A stretch of DNA of 64,000 nucleotides from Bos javanicus (Eukaryota; Chordata; Mammalia; Artiodactyla; Bovidae): positions 75,944,501-76,008,500 of the forward strand of contig NC_083869.1 in assembly GCF_032452875.1 (NCBI RefSeq), written 5' to 3'. The notes beneath the pieces are model-generated. The model did not search any database and was not told where the DNA came from. It saw only the letters and a program-made list of their open reading frames with translations. Shown piece after piece: positions 46,150 to 58,149 of the stretch (its first letter is position 1; the number at the start of each line of letters is the position of its first letter). The translations under genes were made by a program, and so were the position numbers.

Positions 46150-46265
46150 GATTTTGTCACTTACTGGCCATGGGATTTTGTGCTCATCATTCCACCTTTT
46201 TCTCAAATAAGGATGATGATATCTGCCCTAATGACTTTGCTATTGTGAATAAGAAATGAAGTAAG
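46150..46265 (-). repeat. MIR-type SINE remnant
   Basis: 'gattttgtcacttactggcc', 'cacctttttctcaaataagg' and 'ataagaaatgaagtaaggca' follow reverse-strand MIR. Confidence 0.45.
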
Positions 46266-46269
46266 GCAT

Positions 46270-48055
46270 GTCTTTGGAGAAGCTGTACACATACATTTTT
46301 GATGTATTGATATTTATTACAATTTTTGTTATTTGGAGGAGTCATATTCTAACTGAACTATCCCTAAGACTTTAGACAAATAAGGGATGACAGGTGTGCT
46401 GTGGGTACAATGTAAAGAAGGACCAAAGGGACGTGACCTGGACTGGGAGCTGCCAAGGTCAATTTCACACCATTTTTTCAGGGTTTCTAATTACTTTGTG
46501 GTTCCAATTTCAGTCTTATCTTGAAAATCATCTGGTCAGGTTGCCTTTGATAGAACTCCATGTACTGTAGTGCAAAAACTATTTTATATTTTATAGTAAA
46601 GCATTTTCTTTTTGTCATTTTTTTCCTCTTCATAGCCCTCTCACCCCCCAATATACATATATATGTGAGAAATTCTGGGATGAAATGAAAGATGCCAAAG
46701 TGGCCAAGGCAGGTGCTTCTGAGGTGACATAGTTGCATGGCTCAGGAAAGGCCATGAACCAAACTCTTCAGAATACAATTTCTACCCCATTTAGCAGCTC
46801 AATGATCAGTTAGATAAGGGCCTCGGCTTTGATTGCTTATCTGCTCCAACCTAATCTTTGATTTTTAGAATCAATTAAAGCAAAAATATAGTCTTTAACT
46901 TTGTCTTTTCAATAGAAATGTGATGGCTGACCTTGGCCTCTACTGAATTTCTGCTTTTTTAAAAAAGGAGGGTTATAAAAGGCTGAAGAATTGGAAAAGG
47001 GACCTTTGAAATTAAGTGGTCCAGCCACAATCTGAATAACCTGTAGAGATCTCCACATTCACTAAATGTATTCCTGCTATTTGGCTACTCCATCCCACTT
47101 CTTATAAGCATAGAAATACGACTTCCCAGGATAGCTCACTATCTTCTGCAAAAATTGTAAGCAGTAGGGTATCCTTCCTTCCACTGTACCTGATTCTATC
47201 TCCAAATCACCAAACACTCCTCTTAGCTTACTTGCTGGACCATCCCAAACCAAAGTTCATCCTTCTTTATCACGATCTTCATTTTTTTTGCAAATACCTG
47301 AGAACAGCAACCCTAGTTCTCTTGGTCTTCTTATCTCTTCTTTTCTTTTATTATTTTGACAACATAATTTCTCTTCCTCAGACATCTCACCATCTTCTGC
47401 CCCTGTTTTGTACATATGCTATTTTGTCAGTGATGGATGTGTACAATATAACATTCAAAACAGAACAATCATTCCTCCAGATTTGTTCTTCCTGACTGTG
47501 GGGACCACAATGTAATGGTCATAAGGAACCCTGGGTGGCAGAGGAGATTTGGGAAGGTTTTATAACCACATAAAGCCTGAAGTCTGACATGAATCAGATG
47601 GATGTCACCAACGAGCTGCATTGCTTTAAAGGCCATTATTGTCTCTCCTTCCTCCCACTCACTGTTTCCACTTAATTAGCCATCAACTGATATAAATGGT
47701 TCTCCTCACTTTGCTCAAGGATATCTTGCAAAATTTTATATTGGCAGTTTTTACTAAATTAAGTGAAGCAGGAACTTTCATCTTCCTTCTATCTACACAA
47801 ATCTTCTCCATGGTCCAGTTCCAGCCCTTTCTTCTCTAGTCTTAATTATTTTTGCTGTCCTCTAAACCCTTAAAGTCTATACAATATAAATTACATCTTT
47901 AAGCTATTAATTGCATACTGCCTTTCCTTGGCCTCTGTTTTTCTTTTCATTCAGAATTTGTTCAATTATAATTTAGTATAAAGAATTACATTCTGTATAG
48001 TCTTCATATATGTTACAAAATATTATATTGTATTTCTTTATATTAATGTAATGTA
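46270..48055. other. Intron 1 sequence, nothing recognised
   Basis: No exon or clear young repeat. Open frames at 46487-46738 and 47232-47495 show no family features. Confidence 0.45.
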
Positions 48056-48059
48056 ATAG

Positions 48060-48260
48060 TAATAGTAGCTACCTCTATTGACTGTTCACTGTGTACCAGA
48101 TCTTATCATTCACTTATATCACTGCTAATCTACTCCATAATCTATATGATTAATATTTCTTAAGAAACTGAGATTTATATAGGCTAATTTACACCTATGA
48201 AGTGACTGACCTGAGATCCAACCCTGGTTTCTGATTCCAAAGTACTGTGTTTTTTCCACA
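48060..48260 (+). repeat. MIR-type SINE remnant
   Basis: 'ttgactgttcactgtgtacc', 'cctgagatccaaccctggtt' and 'ctgattccaaagtactgtg' in MIR order. Confidence 0.5.
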
Positions 48261-48261
48261 G

Positions 48262-50290
48262 AGAACAGCATGGTAGACCCTGGAAAGGAGCTAAGCTCCT
48301 AACAGTTTCTCAGTCTAGCATCATTCTAGTTGATTCGAGGAAATCACATCATTTCACAATATTTTTTGAGCACCTGTTCCAAACTAAGGACTGCTTTTAA
48401 CCTTTGGTGAAAAAACATGTTCAATATCTAAATATAGACCAAAGTAAAACACAGACCAGAGCTTCCCACCAGCCTGGGGATCTACCTCCCTAAGGCCTCC
48501 TTGTGGAGATGATGATTTATATTGGCCTCTAGTTAGTAGTTCTGCTCTATGCTTTTACTCTTGCTTAAATTCTTTTTATAAAACCCTTGGCTTTTCATAT
48601 CCCCTCAACTGTCATGATGACGGATGCTGTGAAATGATCACAGCATGTTTGGAGACATCTATCACTCAGGGTAACCTCAGCTCTGAATCCAAGCTTTTCA
48701 AATGTAACTTTAGCACCATCCACCCTGCAGAAGTAAGCCATGACAATGAGGAAACATGTACACATGTGCACACACACCTACACCTCAATTTTTAAAAACC
48801 CATTTTCCTAGGGCACCAACTTCACTCAAAGGTTAAGAAGTGCACATTATTTTATATTAAGGAAAATGCAGGTATATTCTGGAGTAGAATTTCAAGTCTC
48901 ATGGAGTGTTCAGACAAAACCTGAAGTTTCACATATGTCTCTGGCTTCAAAATGTGTATCCAGAAATTAACAGTTACAGACTCACTCTTCTCTGACTTAG
49001 GGACTCCTTAGGGAAAAAACAAATTGTAAAGAGTATCCCTAAATCAATTTCCATGGGCCTACTGTAACCTTTCAGCTTGGCCTCCAATTAAAAATGTCTT
49101 TCTCCAAATATTGTGTTTCTTTGCTTTGTTCGGGTTGTTTTGTTCTTTTTCCCTTAACACAGAGTTACTAGGTTGTGTTACAACACAGAATGATGGTATA
49201 GTACTGTGTCTTATCTCTCAGCATCCTCTGATAAAAAAGCACTGTAAGTACATTGATAATATTAATATTCACCTTATTCTTATTCTAATATGAATTTTTA
49301 GACATATCTCCACTCCAGGTTTTATGTCTTGGGACAGAATGTAGAATACAGTGATATTGACAGAAGCCCTGTTCTTCTGCTTATTTTCCCCACCTATCCC
49401 TACCTTCTCACAGGAAGGAAGTCTTGCCTGAACTCTGCTTAGGACTCTTAAGGATCTCCATGTTGCATTAGGTGCTTCATATCCCCTGAAATGCTGCACA
49501 AATTACTATGTGTTGTATGAGCAGCTGTGCATTTTTCTTGGATAAAAACCTTTCATGTCATATGATTTCCAAAACACTCAGAAAAGATTTCCAAATGACC
49601 CAGAAAAGATGATAAGGGAAAGACACTGTGAGCCTCATCATCCTGTAGGTCCTCAGGGAGGGGAGGAGGGGAAGGTCTTATTCTACATGCCAGTGATGGT
49701 GATTTTTACCTAAATGTGTACTAACTGCATGTTCCTTCTTATTCCTGACACCATGGCCATGAGTTCTGGGGGACAGAGAGGAGCAAAATGTGTCCTTCAA
49801 AGGAACAAGGCCATGTAGAATATAAAAGACAAGGACAGGGAAGGGAAACTTTAGAGATTTCACAATTTTTGCCAGTGGCCAGGTATGCACATTGCAAAGA
49901 AGCTGGAATTAATATGGATGAACAGTTTTATTACAAAGAATAGGTTTTTTAAAAAAGCTATTCATAGCTTGTCCCCTTGTCCTTCCTGACCCCTCCCCAG
50001 CCATCCCTTCACAAAAGAGAAAAAGACAGACAAGAACAGCTTAATATCTAGAATTTGCAAGTCTCTGAATATCCACCTGAAAACAGCAGTCCCCCACTGA
50101 GAAACCAGCAAACCTTAATCATTTTACATTGCATTGGAAGAAAGAGGGCTGAGGTATCCATTTTTCCTTGCAAATGTCAGGTGCCCACAGCAATTAACTT
50201 ATCACCCCTATCATATCAAGTTAAAGGATGCAGTATATTTCATACAAAAACCCAGACAATTGGGTTGTTAATGCTAAGGGGATTCTCTAC
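48262..50290. other. Intron 1 sequence, nothing recognised
   Basis: No exon or recognised repeat. Confidence 0.45.
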
Positions 50291-50297
50291 AGAGACA

Positions 50298-50329
50298 GAT
50301 GAAAAAGGATGTCGATGAAAAAGGATGTC
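50298..50329. repeat. 16-bp perfect tandem duplication
   Basis: GATGAAAAAGGATGTC occurs twice in direct succession, identical. Confidence 0.95.
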
Positions 50330-50549
50330 ACAGAGGCAAAAGCATTTTATGTCACATAAGTAAACCTGTGCTTCATGCACAGGAAATGAGCTTGATGATG
50401 GGCTGAGAAGGATGATGCAACCATGGGCACACATATAATTTTTTATATGTGTGGAATGTGTGGAATGCTTTAAGAGCTCCAAAGTAAGAGGTTTATTTGA
50501 TGCTGAAAATTCAAAAATCCTGAAGAATGAGTTTGTTCAAGTCATTCTT

Positions 50550-51060
50550 TCTCATCCCACACCCCACCTCCCTTTTCCCCCTTGGTGTCCTTATATTTGT
50601 TCTCTATGTTTGTTTATCTATTCCATCTTTCTAGATTCCATATATATGCATTAATATATGATATTTGTTTTTCTGTTTCTGACTTATTTCAGTCTGTGTG
50701 ACAGACTCTAGGTCCTTCCGCATCTCTACAAATGATACAATGCTGTTCCTTTTTATGGCTAAGTGATACTCCATTGTATGCATGTACCATATCTTCTTTA
50801 TCCATTCATTTGTCAGTGGGCATCTAAGTTGTGGGATGGAATGGGAGATTAGAGTGGACATACAAACACAACTATTTATAAAATAGATAACTAATGAGAA
50901 ACAACTGTGTAACTCAAGGAACTCAGTGCTCTTGGTGACCTAAATGGGAAGGAAATCCAAAATGTATACATGTAGCTGATTTACTTTGCTGTACAGCAGA
51001 AACTAATACAGCATTGTAAGCAACTGTACTCCAGTGGGGAAAAATTTTTTTAAAATAAAA
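50550..51060 (+). mobile_element. L1 3' end with inverted 5' segment
   Basis: 50550-50832 is minus-strand L1: proximal 3'UTR (ttttcccccttggtgtcctt), then ORF2 tail (ttatggctaagtgatactcc, tatccattcatttgtcagtg). From 50833 the sequence is plus-strand distal 3'UTR (ttgctgtacagcagaaacta) ending in an A-rich tail. The two segments abut in L1 coordinates. Confidence 0.75.
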
Positions 51061-51229
51061 TCTCAGAAATTTCAAATTAAGAAAGTAATCATTCTTCCTC
51101 AGTATCGACTATAGCCTAAGAACTGAGTCCTTATTATGTGGAAACAGTAATAAGAATAAAGAAAATGACAAGGAAGGCTTAAAATATATATATACTTATT
51201 AAAGACCAAAAACAATTATGTTCTTTTGG

Positions 51230-51425
51230 TCTGTTAGCATAGTTAACCTTCCTAATCACCCTGTATGCTAACTGTATGTTGAACCCTACTTTACAGATAA
51301 GGAAACAGAGGCACAGAGAGGTAAAGTCACCTACTTAAGGTCTCACAGTTGGAGTATGAAAATATCAGCGCAAGTTGTCTGGTTTCAGGATCCACAGTCT
51401 TCATTCCGGAGGTTAGCATCATGTT
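51230..51425 (+). repeat. MIR SINE
   Basis: Good MIR core: 'tactttacagataaggaaac', 'agaggcacagagaggtaaag', 'aggtctcacagttgga'. Confidence 0.65.
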
Positions 51426-51699
51426 CCTCATTTGACAGAAGAGAAAATGCAGCTGGGTCAGGTGAAGAATTAGCCAAGGTTTATCAGTGATGCACAGAGC
51501 TTTGTTTGCACTGTATTATTATATTGGAATTCGGCTCTAGAAAGGATATTGGCTCCTAACTCTGCTGTCTCAAACAAGGAGGCAGGAAGGCTATAGCTCA
51601 ACTGGACTTCAGCCTATCACTGTAGAACATTCCATGCCTTGTGGCATCGCCTGATCTCTGTCTCATTTTCTCCTGGATTCCAGGTGAATTCCAGAGCAG

Positions 51700-52130
51700 T
51701 CACTGACTCAAGTATAAAAGATATGAGTGTTAAAAATATTCAGCTCAGTAAATTTTAGAGAACTTACTAACTTTATTCAATGATTTGTGGATGGGGCAGC
51801 ATCTCATCCAACAAATCAAAAGGGGCTCAGAGAAGCTGTGAAGAATGGAAGACTTTATAGGCAGAAAAAGAAAGTTACTGGCAAAAAGTAGATTGTTTTA
51901 GGCAAGGTCATCTTCTTTGAGGAACAGCAGGAGTCTATCAGGTGAATTACTTTTCTAGTGCTGACCAATGACTGCTGACCAGTGACTGGTTAAAACAGCA
52001 TTCCTGGGAAAGAGTGAAATTAGGTTAGTCATTATGTCTCAGTTTAGTGACATGGGCTTAACACAAGTGACTCCACCTTAAGCTTGATATCTCTTTTTTA
52101 ACAAGATATAATCTCCTAAGCAATATGAAG
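51700..52130 (-). repeat. LTR-like remnant 1
   Basis: Resembles an old mammalian retroviral-type LTR in reverse ('actttattcaatgatttgtg', 'ggggctcagagaagctgtg', 'ctttataggcag'). No internal region seen. Family not determined. Confidence 0.35.
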
Positions 52131-52254
52131 TCTTCTGTAAGCCAACCCCCTCTCATTTTTCAGCCATATCTTCTCACTCACTTAGTGTGTACTTATCCAG
52201 CACCTGCTGTATATATTTGATATACAGTGATGGTATTGAGCCGGCCCTTGCCTT

Positions 52255-52800
52255 CTGACACTGTAAGGGGAGGAAAAATAACTTTTTTCCTACATGTTTA
52301 GGTTCTTAGCTAAGATCTCCCTGCAATAAAAGATAAGCTAATAGGATAAAAACAAACAGAAGCTTAACAACATGTAAGCATTTATACATTTAAACATTTA
52401 TAAATGGGAGAGAGCTGCCAAAACTCAGTAACTCCCTGAAATGCCTCAAGACTTTAACCAAGTACTTTGTTCATTTAAAGACAAAAGGAACATGTTGGGA
52501 GAGGGACGATTGTGAGAGTTTACCAGGAAAAGCCACAGTAACTAAGGTTGTTATACAGGTTTAAATCTGTGCTTCTCCATTGGTGAGAGTTCTAAAGATT
52601 TAGTCATTCTCTTACTGGAGCAGCAAGGGAAACACCCTTATAATGGAGAGTCCCTTTATAAATACAAGTATCTCTTATAGAAGGGTAGCTTCTACTCAGT
52701 TTTCAGAGCTTCCCCTCTGTCTCCTATTTCTTAAAACTGACCAGCTCAAAGAGGCATGATTTGGGGTGGCATACTCTGCTCCCCTACAACATTTAGAGGT
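52255..52800 (-). repeat. LTR-like remnant 2
   Basis: Composition and motifs ('tgacactgtaaggggaggaa', 'acatgttgggagagggacga') resemble an old ERVL/MaLR-type LTR on the minus strand. Bounds approximate, name uncertain. Confidence 0.3.
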
Positions 52801-52854
52801 CAAGATCCGAAAGGTCCATGGAGCATTGCCCTTGGAGCTCTTGTAATGAACAAA

Positions 52855-53350
52855 GTTCCTGTGCCCAGCACACAGACCAAATAAACTGAAATGTTGAAAT
52901 TTGGAGTAGAGAAAGGTTTATTGCAGGACTAAGCAAGGGAAATAGGAGGCTCATTCTCAAAACCCCTGAACTCCCTCTGGTCTAGAGGGAAAACGTTTTA
53001 TAGGCAAATTTGGGGGGTAAGGCTACAGAATGTGTGACTTTCTTCAATTAGGTGGTGGTGAGGTAACAGGGTTCTCAGTCTGAAGTTACAATCCTCCATC
53101 TGAGTGGGGGTCTTAGTCTGCAGAAGTACTCAAAGATATTACGTGTTTCATGAGGAGCAATCAGGACCCAGCCCCAAGGCTGTTCTATTGTTTCTTGCCT
53201 GCTACTTTCTAGTCTCCTTATCCTCTCCCTTTTCTGATTAACAAATATTGGAATCTCCCTTTTGGAACTCAGGGAAGGTCATGGGGGCTGAATGAAGCCC
53301 ATTTTCTACAAACAAGAAACAGGAGACACAGACAGACTTCTGTGCCCAGG
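52855..53350 (-). repeat. LTR-like remnant 3
   Basis: Contains 'gagaaaggtttattgcagga' (a reversed polyadenylation region) and 'tccctctggtctagagggaa'. Short similar blocks TGTGCCCAG(C/G)A occur near both ends. Probable solo LTR; family not determined. Confidence 0.35.
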
Positions 53351-53425
53351 AGCCCCACAGTATCTTGCTCAATTTCACTCTGTTTTCATGCTTTTCCCTG
53401 TTGGTGCCTCTGGCGCGCACACCTT

Positions 53426-53448
53426 CACACACACACACACACACACAC
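53426..53448. repeat. (CA)n microsatellite
   Basis: Uninterrupted CA run of about 11 units. Confidence 0.95.
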
Positions 53449-53674
53449 GACTTCTTTGCTTATCTCACTCACAGTCATTCCCAAGCCTGTGCTGAAACTT
53501 TCATTTCTCTCTTTTATACAAGCTGTTTTTCTGTGTCACTAATGCCTCCTGTCTGTTTTAACAGATTTCTTGTTGTGCATATCTCTGATCTTCCCCCAAC
53601 AGATTTTTCCTTGAAGCTAGAGCTGCTACCTGCCCATATTTGTAGTAAAAGTAATTTGTTCCCATTAAATTGGC

Positions 53675-53805
53675 AGCATGGTGTAGTGAAGGCATGATTT
53701 AAAGAGTCAGACAAAACCAGCATCAAATCCAAGCTCTACTGTGTAAATGTAATCTTGGGAAACCTCTTAATCATTCTTTTGCCTATCAGTAAAGTGAGAA
53801 TTCTT
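53675..53805 (-). repeat. MIR-type SINE remnant
   Basis: 'ggcagcatggtgtagtgaag', 'agtcagacaaaaccagcatc', 'atcagtaaagtgagaattc' follow reverse-strand MIR. Confidence 0.55.
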
Positions 53806-53999
53806 TTTTGTTCCTTCATGTTTGTTGAGTGACTTCCTGCCAGACACAATGCTCGCATGTCATTTAATGGTTGCCCTTTTGTTTTCCTCTATTTCTAATA
53901 GGTATTCAATAAAGAGTTGAGTTCTTCCTAAGGTATTAATGGGGAAGTAATAATAAATTATAATACTCCTGTTTGTCTCTAATTTCTATTTACGGATTT

Positions 54000-54578
54000 G
54001 TGAGTTATGTGGGAGCCAGAGGGTCCAAAACCAAGTAAGATCCTGTGGATCTCCCAGGCGTGAAAGACTTCGTATCCCCCATTCTTGACTCCAGCCTCCA
54101 TGACTTTCCCTGAGTTCCAAAGGGCATATTTGAACGGTTGCTAATCAGGAGACCTAGAGACAGGGGAGAAGCAGCCAAGAAACAATAGTGTGGGCTTGGA
54201 GCAGGGTCCTGGTTCCTCCTCAAATTATACACATAACAATAGCTTTAAGCTCTTTATAGAGTAAAAATCCCCAGCAAATGGATAATGGAACTACTTAATG
54301 AAGCATTCTTCAAAGAAAATCAGAAGACCACCAGACTCCAAATTAAATAAGTACAGGCCTTGCATACACTCTAAAATCTTATCAGCAGCCCAACCCTTAA
54401 ACCCTTGCTGTAAAACTTCTCACCAGACTCCCCTAGGTTGGGGCACAGTTTTGAGGGCAGGAGTGCTATGTGTCCCCTTTGCCTGGCAAAGCGATAAACC
54501 CATTCTTTTATACTTCACCCAAAACTCTGTCTCTGAGATTCAATTTGGCACTGGTACACAGAGGTCGAGCTTTCAGCA
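54000..54578 (+). repeat. Solo LTR of an endogenous retrovirus (probable)
   Basis: The last 200 bases have LTR R/U5 character: a degenerate polyadenylation signal (GATAAA at about 54492), a 'gtctctgagattcaatttgg' section and an end at 'tttcagca'. No viral coding region next to it. The left boundary is uncertain. Confidence 0.45.
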
Positions 54579-55578
54579 TCAGGTCCATGGACGTCTAGGG
54601 AGTAAATATAAATCTGCTTAAATTATTTACAAAACTATCTGTGTGTCCTGCGGCATTTGTCATGCTTTCAAATGTGTACAGGTTAAAAAATGACAAAAGT
54701 TAATAAACCTTTATCATTTTTATTTATAAGCATATTTTTCTTCCTTTGGGGTAAACATATTTCTTCATTAACCTGATTCACCTAGACTGAAGTTTTAGTA
54801 ATATACATGTCCACCCAGGGAGACATTGATAAATTGCAAAACCACAGTTATTTGGGTCTCACGAGAATCTGAACCATTTTGAATGCCCTAATAAGCCTAC
54901 AGCAGAAACTTAATATAGTGTTCTTAAAGTACAACTCTAAGATAAATATGAATATTATGCAAGATGTTGGGTAATACCAAACAAAAATTTGTTCTTTTCT
55001 GTAATGACAGAGTTTATCCAAGCTTTTGACATGTGAATATGCAAGGGAGAATCTCTAAAACAGAGAGTTTTCTCCCATTTGCTTAGATAAATATCTCATT
55101 TGCCAATATCACTGATCTGCAGAGGCCACTTAGGGAAACCTGGTTAGAGGACTTTTTGATCACCATCACTGTCCCTATGATCTCTTTTCTCTGATGCTAC
55201 CACAAGCCTCTGGATTTCTGTCTCCTCACTCCTTGTGAATGTCCTGCAGTGACAGACAAGGGAAAGGAGTAGAATATTTATTGCCCATCAGGGAGCCTTA
55301 ATCTTACCCTTTATTCTTTGAAGGTAAATAATACCAAAGAGTCAAGAAGATAAGGTGCTTTATTTGCATTGCATGAGAGAATCAGAGGTGGTGGTAGCTC
55401 ATATGTAAGTGTTAAAGCTAATGTTCTTCCAAAGAATGATCCTAGTTTATTTTCAGCTAGAATAGTTCAGGTGTGATGTATAACTTTCACTTTTAAAAAT
55501 TATTTTTAATGTATTTTATTGAAGTCTACTTGATTTACAAGGTTATATTATTTTCTGGTGTACAGCACAGTGATTCAG

Positions 55579-55579
<1 letters not shown>

Positions 55580-55624
<45 letters not shown>
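55580..55624. repeat. (TG)n(TA)n microsatellite inside L1 3'UTR
   Basis: About 17 TG units followed by about 5 TA units. Confidence 0.95.
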
Positions 55625-56119
55625 TCTTTTTCAGATTTCTTTTCATTGATTATTATAAGATTTGGGTATAGTTCCCTGTGCTATACAGTAGGTCCCAGTT
55701 GATTATCTACTTTATGTATAGTACTGTGTATATGTTAATTCCAAACTCCTAATTTATCTCCTGCCCCCATCACCTTTGGTAACTATAAGTTTGTTTTCTG
55801 TCTGCATGTCTGTTTTGGTATTGTAAATAAATTCATGTCATTCTTTGGATTTTACATATAAATAATATTGCATGATATTTATATTTCTCTATCTGACTTA
55901 CTTCACTTAGTATGATAATCTCTAGGTATATCCATGATACTACAAATGACATTATTTCATTATTTTTATGGCTGAGTAGTATTGCATTGTGTGTATGTAC
56001 CGTATCTTTCTTATCCATTCCTCCATTGATGGACATTTATGTTGTTTCCTTGTCTTGGTTATTGTCAGTAATGCTGCAATGAACATTGGGGTGCATGTAT
56101 TTTTTCAAATTAGAGTTTT

Positions 56120-56178
56120 CTCCAGATATACGCTGAGGAGTGGGATATACTCCTCAGATATACACTGAGGAGTGGGAT
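56120..56178. repeat. About 30-bp tandem duplication inside L1
   Basis: CAGATATACGCTGAGGAGTG and CAGATATACACTGAGGAGTG occur in succession; a normal L1 has one copy. Confidence 0.85.
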
Positions 56179-56379
56179 TGCTGGATAATATGGCAACACT
56201 AATTATAGCTTTTTAAAGGAATCTCATTATTATTCTCTATAGTGACTGCACTAAACTTCCATTTTTCAATTTAGGCCTGTATGTTTCAAACCAGAATAAA
56301 ATCATCAGGCCTACTGCACTTTCTATTAGAGGAAAATATAATAATACAAAATACCAGCTTAGTGTTGAGTCGAATTTGA

Positions 56380-56475
56380 GTTTAAAGACAGTCTCTGTCA
56401 TAATCACTAGTCTGCGACCTTCCTGAACTTGTTTCCTCATTTGTAACTTCATAATAATATCTACCCTTTATCATT
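56380..56475 (-). repeat. MIR-type SINE remnant
   Basis: 'actagtctgcgaccttcctg', 'gtttcctcatttgtaacttc' and 'agagagggttcaaggag' fit reverse-strand MIR. Confidence 0.45.
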
Positions 56476-56479
56476 AAAG

Positions 56480-57310
56480 AGAGGGTTCAAGGAGTTACCT
56501 TTTATGTTCCATCTTAAGTATAGTGTTTTCTATCCAGGAGCTGCTCACTCAATGATAGATATTCTTGCCTAAAGTCTATGGGTTTACTCTCTAGGCTACA
56601 CTGCCTCATTTTGAAGATAATGTTAGCATAGTTATGATTATTAAGAATAAAGAAATAACTAGATTTTAAGGATCATAGAAAAGAAAGTGGATTGGGAGGT
56701 CACAGTGAAAAATAACTGTGCTTATGGATTTTTCTGGAGTGGTCCTGACATGAAATTTCCTAGCTTACACGGTCACCTCGAATCTGCCCTGCCCATGTGT
56801 GCTACTCTTTTCCCTGACATGGGCCTTGGACACACTGGCAAGAACCTTGAGAAGTTTTGGGCACTAGTTTCTCTTGGATTTCAGAGCATACCTCTGCACT
56901 GTGATGAAGGATAGTCATGAGTGAATTTCAATTTGTCTGAAATATCAATCTCCCAAACTGTCTGCAGCCATGGTTCCACTTGGCATACTCTGCTCAGGTC
57001 ACTGGCAAGTGCTGAAATAAAATTTATAGTAGGAACCAGCTCAGAGACACAAGCTGTCTTTGATGTTCATTATTTCTGAATGAAATAGACACCAAGAGAA
57101 TATCAGCAGTGCTTCATCTGAGGCATGAGGAAAGTTCTCCTGGACTGTAGCATGTTCAGTGTTCATGATTAAAACCTAAAAAGGAGTGCGCACAATTATC
57201 CAACTCACCTAACAGTACAGATGAGCTGGGGTGGGATGAGATAGATGTCATGACATGACAAAATGTTTTCCAATGATGTTACAGTTTACCTGAGTGTTGA
57301 CAGTGATACA
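56480..57310. other. Intron 1 sequence, nothing recognised
   Basis: No exon or repeat recognised. Confidence 0.45.
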
Positions 57311-57316
57311 TTATAT

Positions 57317-57854
57317 TCAGTTCAGTTCCATTCAGTTCAGTCGCTCAGTCGTGTCTGACTCTTTGTGACCCCATGAATCACAGCACGCCAGGCCTCCCTG
57401 TCCATCACCAACTCCCGGAGTTCACTCAGACTCACGCCCATCGAGTCAGTGATGCCATCCAGCCATCTCATCCTCTGTTGTCCCCTTCTCCTCCTGCCCC
57501 CAATCCCTCCCAGCATCAGAGTCTTTTCCAATGAGTCAACTCTTTGCATGAGGTGGCCAAAGTACTGGAGTTTCAGCTTTAGCATCATTCCTTCCAAAGA
57601 AATCCCAGGGCTGATCTCCTTCAGAATGGACTGGTTGGATCTCCTTGCAGTCCAAGGGACTCTCAAGAGTCTTCTCCAACACCACAGTTCAAAAGCATCA
57701 ATTCTTTGGCACTCAGCCTTCTTCACAGTCCAACTCTCACATCCATACATGACTACAGGAAAAACCATAGCCTTGACTAGAAGGACCTTTGTTGGCAAAG
57801 TAATGTCTCTGCTTTTGAATATGCTATCTAGGTTGGTCATAACTTTCCTTCCAA
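57317..57854 (-). mobile_element. BovB LINE 3' end, 0.54 kb
   Basis: Reverse-strand BovB, low divergence from the remembered consensus. The minus-strand frame 57337-57840 is open for 167 codons of BovB C-terminal region (SWTVKKAECQRIDAFELWCW, RRSNQSILKEISPG). Ends at 'ataactttccttcca'. Confidence 0.92.
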
Positions 57855-57893
57855 TTACAAAACCTAGTTTTCTTCTCTCTCTTCCCTCTTCTC

Positions 57894-57894
<1 letters not shown>

Positions 57895-57928
<34 letters not shown>
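57895..57928. repeat. (AC)n microsatellite
   Basis: 17 uninterrupted AC units, 40 bp after the BovB truncation point. Confidence 0.95.
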
Positions 57929-57930
<2 letters not shown>

Positions 57931-58149
57931 CTCTTAGATAAAAAGCAAATGTCCCATTAGACACAAAGAGGTGGTCTGAAGTTTGATTGTTTCTGGATAG
58001 GGATCCAAACCAAAGATCCTACCTAATACAAGCCTCAGGCAGCTTGTAAAAAGTTTTTACTTGTTCATCCAGGTCACTTGGTTCTGCCTGTTACCTCTAA
58101 GGCCGTCCGTTATTAATATGGGCAACTCTAAGGTGGTACCCTTAGAGTT

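Larger units (their letters stand above)
55498..56260 (-). mobile_element. L1 3' end (3'UTR and ORF2 tail)
   Basis: Reverse-strand L1: 'ttttattgaagtctacttga', 'tgctatacagtaggtcccag', 'tagtatgataatctctaggt', 'ttatggctgagtagtattgc'. The 3'UTR carries an expanded (TG)n(TA)n tract, and the ORF2 part has a 30-bp internal tandem duplication. Confidence 0.85.

Noticed and set aside
53292..53697. Overlapping open frames with His-Thr runs
   Set aside because: The runs are translations of the (CA)n microsatellite.
57895..57928. (AC)17 tract as a regulatory Z-DNA element
   Set aside because: Ordinary microsatellite next to a BovB truncation; nothing beyond length supports a function.
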